Source: Treponema sp. UBA1798 (lineage in GTDB: Bacteria; Spirochaetota; Spirochaetia; Treponematales; Treponemataceae). From it: a DNA stretch of 35,104 nt. This document shows, piece by piece, positions 7,971-14,742 of the stretch. Position 1 is the first letter of the stretch; each line of letters opens with the position of its first letter. Location: the NCBI GenBank assembly GCA_002319875.1, contig DCFS01000029.1, forward strand, positions 935 through 36,038. The letters are read 5' to 3'. The notes beneath the pieces are model-generated. The model was not told the DNA's origin and did not search any database. It saw nothing but the letters and a program-made list of their open reading frames with translations. The translations under genes were made by a program, and so were the position numbers.

Positions 7971-8870
7971 ATGTCATTAAGTGAAAAAAAGAAACAGGAG
8001 CTAGCCGCAAAACTGCGCGGAAACAGCGTTGTTACAGAGAACATATCTCCGGAATATCGGAAGAATCTTGAACTGGCGGATAGAAAGGAAATAAAGATAC
8101 CTGTCGGAACATCTGACGATGTAACCTGTTACGTATTTACGGCAAAAAACAGGACAACCCTTTGTCCGGTACACATCAACATACATGGAGGCGGATTCGT
8201 TCGCCCTCATTTTTTACGGGATGAGATTTATTCCTGTAAAGTCGCAGATGCCATTAAAGGTATCGTTGTTGATGTAGATTATAAACTGGCTCCGGAATAT
8301 CCATTCCCTGCAGCATTCAACGAATGTTATGAAGTAGGTAAGTGGGTATTTTCGCAGATTAAAGAATGGAATGCTGACACCACAAAAATTTCTATGGGCG
8401 GACATAGTGCCGGAGCTAACCTTACAGCGGCTGTAGCTCTTAAAGCAAATCAGACTAAAGATTTTAGTTTATGTCTTCAGGTACTGGACTATGGTGCGTT
8501 CGATATGTTTACAGATCCATCAAAGAAACCGGATGCTGAGAATAATTTGATTCCCGTTGAACGTGGCAGAATGTTTAATCTTGCTTATTCCGATGGTGAC
8601 CTCTCTATCGCAAAGAATCCTTATTGCAGCCCTCTTGCAGCGACAAATGACATGTTAAATGGTCTGCCGGCTGCTCTGATAATCAGTGCAGGTAATGATA
8701 ATTTTCGTTATGAAGACTGTGAATATGCAAAACGCTTGACATTGGCAGGTGTAAAAGTGATTTCCAAATGTTTCCTTGAATCAAATCATGGTTTTATCAT
8801 TTACTGCAACGGTGAATGGGAAAGTGCCCAGAAACTGATTATTGATACGATTCTTAAGGAAAAGTTGTAA
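7971..8870 (+). CDS. Alpha/beta hydrolase, hormone-sensitive-lipase (GDXG) type esterase
   Basis: A 299-residue cytoplasmic hydrolase with all marks of the HSL/family IV esterases: oxyanion-hole HGGGF (72-76), DVDYKLAPEYPFPAA (101-115), nucleophile S146 in GGHSAGAN, acid D243 in AGNDNFRYED and H273 in SNHGF. No signal peptide is seen. AGGAGAAAG precedes the ATG. It would cleave a small ester or perhaps a lactone. In this operon an aldarate ester or aldarolactone is a reasonable guess, so the enzyme may open lactones that the neighbouring transporters bring in. The substrate is inferred from position only. Confidence 0.87.
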   Translation: MSLSEKKKQELAAKLRGNSVVTENISPEYRKNLELADRKEIKIPVGTSDDVTCYVFTAKNRTTLCPVHINIHGGGFVRPHFLRDEIYSCKVADAIKGIVVDVDYKLAPEYPFPAAFNECYEVGKWVFSQIKEWNADTTKISMGGHSAGANLTAAVALKANQTKDFSLCLQVLDYGAFDMFTDPSKKPDAENNLIPVERGRMFNLAYSDGDLSIAKNPYCSPLAATNDMLNGLPAALIISAGNDNFRYEDCEYAKRLTLAGVKVISKCFLESNHGFIIYCNGEWESAQKLIIDTILKEKL

Positions 8871-8896
8871 TGCATGTTAATTTTTAGGAGGAATAT

Positions 8897-9892
8897 ATGA
8901 AAAGAGTCGTTACGGCAACTTTGGCAGCATTATTTGCTGTTGGTGCAATTTTTGCAAATGGCGGAAAGGACGCAGCCGGAGGAGCTGCTGCCGGAAGCAA
9001 TTGGCCGAAGAAATCCATTAATCTTGTCGTTCCATTTGCAGCGGGAGGTAATTCAGATGTTAATGCAAGAATTATCGCAAAGTATCTTACAAAAGATCTG
9101 AAGCAGCCCGTAATAATTACCAATGTGGCGGGCTCAGGCGGTACAATCGGTGCCGCGCAGGTAAAAAATGCAGCTGCTGATGGTTATACGGTACTTGTAC
9201 ACCAGATTTCCATGCATATGGCACAGGTTTCCGGAATGGTGGATTTCGGTTATGCAGATTTTGAACCGGTCTGTGTGTTTTCAAGAGCAGCTGACGAAGT
9301 ACTGCTTATAAATACGGAACAACACCCTGATTGGAAAACATATCAGGATGTTGTGGATGCAACTAAAAAAGACCCCGGTAAATATAAACTTACTGCGAAC
9401 ACCGGTGCTTCGACCCAATGGATTGGTATTGCTGTCCAGGCTGCCGGCGCCCAGTTCAACGTTGTAAGTTCCGGTGGGTCGGGAGAACGTCTTCAGTTGC
9501 TTCTTGGCAACCATGTCGATGTGACTGAATTGAATTACAATCAGGTAGTTGACTATGTCAAACAGGGACAGTTCAGAATGATTGCCAACGTAAGTTCCGA
9601 ACGTTCCGAAATAGTAAAAGATGTTCCGACATTAAAGGAACTCGGTGTAAACTGTGGTTACAGTTATGACAATACGTTCTTTATGCCGAAAGGTACGGAT
9701 CCTGCTATTGTCCGAAAATTTGCGACTGCCTGTGAAAATATTATAAAAAACAACGCAGAATACCGTGCGGAGATGGCAAAACAGTATCAGGTTCCAACAT
9801 ATAGAAATCCGGCTGACACGGCCGCATTATACAAATCACAATATGAAGATCTGATGAAAATCCAGGATCAGATTAAATCTGCAAAAAAATAG
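8897..9892 (+). CDS. Tripartite tricarboxylate transporter substrate-binding protein, set 2 (TctC/Bug family)
   Basis: This 331-residue TctC/Bug protein has a signal peptide (MKRVVTATLAALFAVGAIFA) and the conserved NWPKKSINLVVPFAAGGNSD block at the mature N-terminus. Further typical segments are GAAQVKNAAADGYT and VPTLKELG. The ribosome site AGGAGG is strong. It is a distant paralogue of the set 1 binding protein: fold and length agree but the ligand-contact region differs (PFAAGGNSD here, PSKAGGVTD there), so the two probably bind different acids or different stereoisomers. It starts 26 bp after the esterase gene and is separated from tctB2 by a large hairpin. Confidence 0.92.
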   Translation: MKRVVTATLAALFAVGAIFANGGKDAAGGAAAGSNWPKKSINLVVPFAAGGNSDVNARIIAKYLTKDLKQPVIITNVAGSGGTIGAAQVKNAAADGYTVLVHQISMHMAQVSGMVDFGYADFEPVCVFSRAADEVLLINTEQHPDWKTYQDVVDATKKDPGKYKLTANTGASTQWIGIAVQAAGAQFNVVSSGGSGERLQLLLGNHVDVTELNYNQVVDYVKQGQFRMIANVSSERSEIVKDVPTLKELGVNCGYSYDNTFFMPKGTDPAIVRKFATACENIIKNNAEYRAEMAKQYQVPTYRNPADTAALYKSQYEDLMKIQDQIKSAKK

Positions 9893-9897
9893 ATAAT

Positions 9898-9955
9898 AAA
9901 TAAAAGGGTTGCAGGAAATGTTTTTTTCCCTGGTTTCTGGACAGCCCTTTTATTT
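9898..9955 (+). terminator. Attenuator-like long stem-loop after tctC2
   Basis: AAATAAAAGGG (9898-9908) pairs perfectly with CCCTTTTATTT (9945-9955), and TTG/CAG extends the stem inward to 14 bp. The loop is about 30 nt. The right arm ends in a T-rich stretch. As in set 1, a hairpin stands exactly between the binding-protein gene and the membrane genes, which fits partial termination or 3'-end protection of an abundant tctC message. Confidence 0.5.
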
Positions 9956-9970
9956 TCAGGAGATATTGGC

Positions 9971-10480
9971 ATGATTGAAAAGAACATAAAGCGTGATATC
10001 GGTATAGGTTTATTTTTTCTTTTATTTGCTCTGTGTTATTTTATAGGAACATTTTCTATCGAGTCATATAATCCGTTTGGTGATAACAGTCTGTCGTCAA
10101 AGGCAATTCCGCAGCTGCTGGCCGCTATTATGGGAATTTTGGGTCTGTTTGTTCTTATCCCGGCAGTTACAAAAGCCTGTAACAAAAAGAATAAAGGTAA
10201 TAATAATGACGGAACTTCTTCTACAGATAAACTGACAATTATAAAAATATTTACCGCTGTTATTTTACTGGTATTGTATATTTCTCTGTTTGACAAGTTT
10301 GGTTTTATCCTGTCGAGTTTACTGTATCTTTTTTTTATGATTGTAATGTTACTGCCCGATAAAAAGACAAAATATATAGTTTTTACTCTTGTTTTTTCAA
10401 CAGGGGTTTCAGTCTTGATTTATATGATATTCAATAAATGCCTGGGACTGATTTTGCCAAGTGGCGTTCTCGGTTTTTAG
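9971..10480 (+). CDS. Tripartite tricarboxylate transporter small membrane subunit, set 2 (TctB)
   Basis: A 169-residue TctB/DUF1468-type protein. It has four hydrophobic segments, at about residues 11-29, 45-66, 92-110 and 120-165 (the last covering a split hairpin). A polar Asn/Lys-rich loop (about 68-88) separates the two halves. The segment LSSKAIPQLLAAIMGILG matches the place where the family's Pro motif lies, although less canonically than in set 1. The AGGAG ribosome site lies 8 bp before the ATG. It ends at an unusual run of eight G residues that separates it from tctA2. Confidence 0.82.
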   Translation: MIEKNIKRDIGIGLFFLLFALCYFIGTFSIESYNPFGDNSLSSKAIPQLLAAIMGILGLFVLIPAVTKACNKKNKGNNNDGTSSTDKLTIIKIFTAVILLVLYISLFDKFGFILSSLLYLFFMIVMLLPDKKTKYIVFTLVFSTGVSVLIYMIFNKCLGLILPSGVLGF

Positions 10481-10487
10481 GGGGGGG
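10480..10487 (+). repeat. Poly-G tract (8 G) before tctA2
   Basis: Eight consecutive G residues begin with the last base of the tctB2 TAG stop and end 9 bp before the tctA2 ATG. The tract is the only purine-rich ribosome-site candidate for tctA2. Homopolymer G runs of this length are known slippage sites in treponemes. Gain or loss of a base would change ribosome-site spacing, not the reading frame. Confidence 0.7.
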
Positions 10488-10496
10488 TAGAGATAT

Positions 10497-11996
10497 ATGT
10501 TAATTTCAGGATTTCTGAATATTTTCAGTGAACCGGTTACATTTGCGTTGATTTTATTTGGTGTTATATTCGGGGTGATTTTCGGAGCCATACCGGGGCT
10601 TACCACTGTGGCCGCTGTTTCGATGGTGCTTCCGGTTACGTATGTTCTTACCCAGAATGCGGGTCTTTCCATGCTGACTGCTATTTATATCGGCGGTACG
10701 TCAGGCGGTTTGATTTCTGCAATTCTCCTGAATATTCCAGGTACGCCTTCATCGATAGCTACATGCTTCGACGGTCGGCCTATGGCATTAAAGGGCGAAG
10801 CGGGGAAAGCAATCGGCATAGGAATCATGAGTTCGCTTTTGGGAACACTGTTTAGCGTATTGGCTATGATAGTTATTTCCCGGCCGCTTGCAGCCTTTAC
10901 CATAAAATTTGGTCCCTGGGAGTATTTCGGTGTAACATTGTTTGCACTTACTTTGATAGCCAGCCTTTGCGGAAAGTCAATGTCAAAGGGATTGCTGAGC
11001 GCTTTGTTTGGTATGATGTTTGCAACGGTAGGTCTGGCTCCCATCGATTCCGCAAAGCGCTTTACTTTTAATTCACTTGATCTGTCTTCCGGATTTGCAC
11101 TGCTCCCCGTTCTGGTCGGCCTGTATGCTATAAGCGAAGTTCTGGAAACGGCAGTTGAAGAACATAAAGATTCGAAAATGTCGGGTTACCATATAAAAGG
11201 TTTGGGCTTTACCTGGGCGGATGTACATGATCAGATCGGTAATTTTATCCGTTCTGCATTAGTCGGTTTGGGAATCGGTATTTTGCCTGGTATAGGAGGT
11301 TCTACAAGTAATTTAGTTGCATATTCTGTTGCCAAAAATTCTTCTAAACATCCGGAAAAATTCGGAACAGGTATCGTTGATGGAGTTATTGCAACTGAAA
11401 CTGCCAACAATGCAAGCATCGGCGGCGCAATGATTCCTCTTCTCACTTTAGGCATTCCGGGGGATGGAGTTACGGCGATCCTCCTTGGCGGTTTCATGAT
11501 CCACGGTTTAACTCCGGGGCCATTATTATTTCAGACGAACGGTGATACCATTTATACCATCTATGCGGCTATGATACTTGCTTCCGTTTTAATGGCTGTG
11601 GTCATGTTTGTAGGATTACGCGGATTCGTAAAAATCCTGAACGTTCCTTCGTATATATTGCTGCCGTTAATAGTAGTTTTGTGCTGCATCGGTTCCTATG
11701 CGTTGAACTATCGCGTATTTGATATCTGGAGTCTGTTGTTATTCGGCCTTATCGGTTATGTGATGAAAAAAGTGGGGGTTCCACTTCCGCCTTTTATTTT
11801 GGGATTTATTCTGGCAAAAGACTTCGAAACAAATCTTCGCCGTGGTTTACAATATGCAAATGGCAAGCCGCTTGAGATTCTGACGCATCCTATAGCATTG
11901 GTATTTATTTGCCTGACAGTGTTCTCTGTTATCAGATCCGTAATAAAGGGAATGACGACATCAAATAAAGCTGAATGTGCAGAGGTTACGGCATAA
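10497..11996 (+). CDS. Tripartite tricarboxylate transporter large permease, set 2 (TctA)
   Basis: This 499-residue TctA permease has exactly the same length as set 1. Conserved blocks include GAIPGLTTVAAVSMVLPVTY, NIPGTPSSIATCFDGRPM, GILPGIGGSTSNLVAYSVAK, the NNASIGGAMIPLLTLGIPG segment and HGLTPGPLLFQ. It would carry the substrate bound by the set 2 TctC across the inner membrane. The start follows a G-run (10480-10487) used in place of a classical ribosome site. The stop lies 43 bp before the second gudD, so this transporter and gudD2 form a unit that mirrors gudD1 and set 1. Confidence 0.92.
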   Translation: MLISGFLNIFSEPVTFALILFGVIFGVIFGAIPGLTTVAAVSMVLPVTYVLTQNAGLSMLTAIYIGGTSGGLISAILLNIPGTPSSIATCFDGRPMALKGEAGKAIGIGIMSSLLGTLFSVLAMIVISRPLAAFTIKFGPWEYFGVTLFALTLIASLCGKSMSKGLLSALFGMMFATVGLAPIDSAKRFTFNSLDLSSGFALLPVLVGLYAISEVLETAVEEHKDSKMSGYHIKGLGFTWADVHDQIGNFIRSALVGLGIGILPGIGGSTSNLVAYSVAKNSSKHPEKFGTGIVDGVIATETANNASIGGAMIPLLTLGIPGDGVTAILLGGFMIHGLTPGPLLFQTNGDTIYTIYAAMILASVLMAVVMFVGLRGFVKILNVPSYILLPLIVVLCCIGSYALNYRVFDIWSLLLFGLIGYVMKKVGVPLPPFILGFILAKDFETNLRRGLQYANGKPLEILTHPIALVFICLTVFSVIRSVIKGMTTSNKAECAEVTA

Positions 11997-12039
11997 AGGA
12001 AATATTCGGAACAGACAGTATTATGAGGGAAAAATTATT

Positions 12040-13374
12040 ATGACAAATATAAATACACCGGTTATTACTGAAATGCAGGTATACCCTGTCGCCGGTTATG
12101 ACAGTATGCTTCTTTCTCTGAGCGGTGCGCATGCACCATTCTTTACACGTAATATAGTAATCATCAAAGATAATGCAGGACATACCGGTATGGGGGAAGT
12201 GCATGGCGGGGAAGCAATTACAAAAGCTCTGGAAGCTGCCATTCCTCTTGTAAAAAATCAGCAGCTGTGCAGATATAAAAATATAATCAGCAGGTTAAAA
12301 AACATCCATAATGAACACGCAAAAAACAGTGATGGCATACAGAATCTGGACCTTACGAAACTCAAGGATGTCGTGCATGCGGAATCGGCTGTTGAAGCAG
12401 CTTTACTGGATTTATGGGGACAGTTTCTCGGTGTTCCGGTATGTGAACTTCTTGGAGACGGTAAACAGCGTGATGATGTAGTGGTCCTCGGTTATCTGTT
12501 TTATCAGGCAGACGGGCGCAAATATGATAAAAATTATATTATCGAAGATAGTGCTGGTAATGTCTGGTTCAGACAGCGCCGTAAACCTGCCATGGATACT
12601 GAAGGTATTCTTGAGCAGGCTCATGCTGCAAAGGAGTACTATGGATTTAAGGACTTCAAACTGAAAGGCGGCGTTTTTACCGGCGAAAAAGAGATGGAAA
12701 CGATAGCCGCCTTGGGAAAAGAATTCCCTGATGCACGAATCAATATAGATCCGAACGGTGCCTGGAAACTGGACGATGCGGTGCGTCTCTGTAAGGGGAG
12801 CTGTCTTACATATGCAGAAGATCCCTGTGGAACAGAGAGCGGATATTCCGGCCGGGAAACAATGGCGGAATTCAAAATGAAGACAGGTATTCCTACCGCT
12901 ACGAATATGATTGCGACAGACTGGCGTCAGTTTTATCATGCTGTCGTTGAGAAATCTGTAGATATCGTTTTAGCGGATCCGCATTTCTGGACGATGTCCG
13001 ATTCTGTACGTATCGGGCAGGTGCTGAATGACTGGGGACTTACCTGGGGCTGCCATTCGAATAATCATTTTGATATTTCTCTGGCTATATTTGCACAGAC
13101 TGCAGCAGCTTGTCCGAATGTGACTGCGATGGATACGCACTGGATATGGCAGGATGGACAGCATCTGACAAATTCTCCATATAAAATTGAGAATGGAAAA
13201 ATTCACATTCCTGATGCACCGGGTTTTGGTTTTGAACCGGATATGGACGCTGTTCTGAAAGCGAACGCGTTATACAGAAAACTTCCATATGGGGACCGGC
13301 GTGATGGAGTCGGTATGCAGTACCTTATTCCCGGATGGAAATTTGATTCGAAAATGCCCTGTATGGTCAGATAA
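12040..13374 (+). CDS. gudD: Glucarate dehydratase family protein, copy 2
   Basis: A 444-residue enolase-superfamily protein homologous to gudD1 along its whole length. Catalytic residues are kept: K207-L-K209, D237 (DPNGAW), E260/D261, N289, D313 and H339 in GCHSNNHFDISLA. It also ends in LIPGWKFDSKMPCMVR. Differences near the active site are GEVHGG instead of GEVPGG (about 52-57), DPNGAW instead of DPNGGW, and Cys338 instead of Ser before the catalytic His. It may therefore act on another aldarate (idarate, galactarate or a related acid), or be a GudX-like partner; this is inference. GAGGGA lies 9 bp upstream of the chosen ATG at 12040. The upstream ATG at 11977 overlaps tctA2 and was not used. 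Confidence 0.9.
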   Translation: MTNINTPVITEMQVYPVAGYDSMLLSLSGAHAPFFTRNIVIIKDNAGHTGMGEVHGGEAITKALEAAIPLVKNQQLCRYKNIISRLKNIHNEHAKNSDGIQNLDLTKLKDVVHAESAVEAALLDLWGQFLGVPVCELLGDGKQRDDVVVLGYLFYQADGRKYDKNYIIEDSAGNVWFRQRRKPAMDTEGILEQAHAAKEYYGFKDFKLKGGVFTGEKEMETIAALGKEFPDARINIDPNGAWKLDDAVRLCKGSCLTYAEDPCGTESGYSGRETMAEFKMKTGIPTATNMIATDWRQFYHAVVEKSVDIVLADPHFWTMSDSVRIGQVLNDWGLTWGCHSNNHFDISLAIFAQTAAACPNVTAMDTHWIWQDGQHLTNSPYKIENGKIHIPDAPGFGFEPDMDAVLKANALYRKLPYGDRRDGVGMQYLIPGWKFDSKMPCMVR

Positions 13375-13407
13375 GATAAACTATCTGGAAGACAAAAATA
13401 TTTAAAT

Positions 13408-13455
13408 ATATGAGGCGTTCTTAAAAGTCAGACGAGTTTTGAAAACGCCTCATAT
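13408..13455. repeat. Palindromic repeat element, copy A (upstream of iclR)
   Basis: Arms ATATGAGGCGTTCTTAAAA (13408-13426) and TTTTGAAAACGCCTCATAT (13437-13455) pair over 19 positions with two mismatches. The 10-nt loop GTCAGACGAG is identical to that of copy B downstream of iclR. A shared loop means shared ancestry rather than a chance terminator. It follows gudD2 and may end the aldarate transcript, but has no U-tract. Confidence 0.75.
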
Positions 13456-13603
13456 GGGCATATCAATGTGTCTTTGCGCCTGGTACTCCTGCTGAACTCC
13501 GATGTAACAGCGACGGTAATCTTATGCCCCTTGTATTATTAATTGAATTGAGTTATTAATTGATAGACTGATAACCTCAGGGATAGGAACGGTAAATTCA
13601 TAT
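13456..13603 (+). other. iclR upstream spacer with a possible structured segment
   Basis: After repeat copy A, GGGCATA (13456-13462) could pair with TATGCCC (13523-13529) and close a 60-nt loop that contains GCTG/CAGC. No known riboswitch class was recognised and no coding sequence is seen. It may be a leader or simply a chance pairing. Confidence 0.3.
13536..13563 (+). promoter_or_regulatory. Direct repeat in the iclR promoter region
   Basis: The 11-mer TTATTAATTGA occurs at 13536-13546 and again at 13553-13563, 17 bp apart. It sits 40-70 bp before the iclR start, where autoregulation would act. A weak promoter (TTGTAT 13531-13536, TATTAA 13554-13559) can be drawn through it. Evidence is limited to the repeat itself. 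Confidence 0.35.
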
Positions 13604-14395
13604 ATGGCAAACGATAAAGATGATGACAACAAATATAATGTAAAGATTGTTGAAAGGTGCCTGTCTATTTTTGATCTGGCAGCGAAAAGTGAAGGTCCGT
13701 TTACGGTTCAGCAGGTTATGGATGAGCTTAACATCAACGCGAACATGGCTTTTCGTCTGTTATCAACGATGGTGACTTCAGGATATATCAATAAGAACGA
13801 AACAACCAGTGCATACACCGTTTCGCTTAAAGTATTTAATCTGTTTAATAAGGCGTTGTCCTCCATAGATATACGTAAAATTGCACTTCCGTATATGGAA
13901 ATGCTGGGGCACCAGTTCCCGATGGCAAATATTAACCTGGCCGTTTTATATGACGGAGAGGTTGTCCAGACGGATCGTATAGACAGCCAGACGGTTCCGC
14001 GTACTTATTTTACACCCGGAAAGCGTATACCGTTTCACGCTTCCGGTTTGGGGAAAGTACTTGTTTCAGAGTTATATCCTGAGGAACTTGAGCATATAAT
14101 TGATAAAAATGGCGGGTTGAAAGAATTTACCGTTCATACGATAACCGATTACGATCAGCTTGTCAGGGAACTGCAGAAAGTCAGGAATCACGGCTATGCA
14201 CTTGACCGCCAGGAACTGGTATTAAACGATAATTGCAATGCTGCCCCGATACGGGACTCAAAGGGTAAGATTATTGCAGCTGTCAGTATGAGTTCTTTTG
14301 AAAATTATATTCCTGTCGAACAGATGGATGCAAATATTCATTTTATTTGTGATACTGCCCGTCAGATATCCTATTTTATGGGATATGTTATTTAA
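13604..14395 (+). CDS. IclR-family transcriptional regulator
   Basis: This 263-residue protein has an N-terminal winged helix-turn-helix (about residues 12-70; VERCLSIFDLAAKSEGPFTV then VMDELNINANMAFRLLSTM) and a C-terminal IclR effector domain (about 85-260). The effector domain includes HASGLGKVLVSEL, YALDRQEL and the IAAVSMSS strand. IclR proteins bind operator DNA as dimers or tetramers and respond to small organic acids. It lies 229 bp after gudD2 on the same strand, flanked by copies of a palindromic repeat, and most likely controls the aldarate operon and the divergent isomerase. The ribosome site is weak (AGGAAC is about 14 bp from the ATG, GGTAAA 7 bp). Confidence 0.9.
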   Translation: MANDKDDDNKYNVKIVERCLSIFDLAAKSEGPFTVQQVMDELNINANMAFRLLSTMVTSGYINKNETTSAYTVSLKVFNLFNKALSSIDIRKIALPYMEMLGHQFPMANINLAVLYDGEVVQTDRIDSQTVPRTYFTPGKRIPFHASGLGKVLVSELYPEELEHIIDKNGGLKEFTVHTITDYDQLVRELQKVRNHGYALDRQELVLNDNCNAAPIRDSKGKIIAAVSMSSFENYIPVEQMDANIHFICDTARQISYFMGYVI

Positions 14396-14742
14396 ATGAG
14401 GCGTTTTCAAAAGTCAGACGAGTTTTGAAAACGCTACTTTAATGTATCCGCAGAAAATTTACAAATCGTTAAAATACAGGGATTTGTAAATTTTCCGCAA
14501 AAGCCACTTTTGAAAGTAACAAACTTTTAAAAGTGGCTCAAATAGCGTGTTATAAAATCAGGGCATGTCAGGACATGCTGATTAAATTCTGATGATCATG
14601 ACCGCTGTATCCTGCCTGCTTTTCATAATTGTGTAAAATTATTTGCAAAACGTAAGCAGACTTTTGCAAGAGATCCTCTCATTGGGAAAAAACTTCCTGG
14701 AATGTCATATCGCTGCAATCTATATATGCAGAGGTATGAATC
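14396..14742. other. Hairpin-dense spacer between iclR and the lipoprotein gene
   Basis: This 347-bp stretch contains no gene but five strong inverted repeats in a row. They are: copy B (14401-14434); GCAGAAAATTTACAAATC (14450-14467) with 14481-14498, 17 of 18 paired; AGCCACTTTTGAAAGT (14502-14517) with 14523-14538, 16 bp with one G-U and an AACAA loop; AATCAG..GCATGTC (14556-14569) with 14572-14583; and TTGCAAAA (14643-14650) with 14662-14669. Several share CAAAAGTC/ACTTTT words with the repeat family. They could be nested palindromic repeats, terminators or RNA structure. Confidence 0.7.
14401..14434. repeat. Palindromic repeat element, copy B (downstream of iclR)
   Basis: GCGTTTTCAAAA (14401-14412) and TTTTGAAAACGC (14423-14434) are a perfect 12-bp inverted repeat around the loop GTCAGACGAG, which is identical to copy A. 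It starts 5 bp after the iclR stop. Copies A and B are in the same orientation and bracket iclR. Confidence 0.8.
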
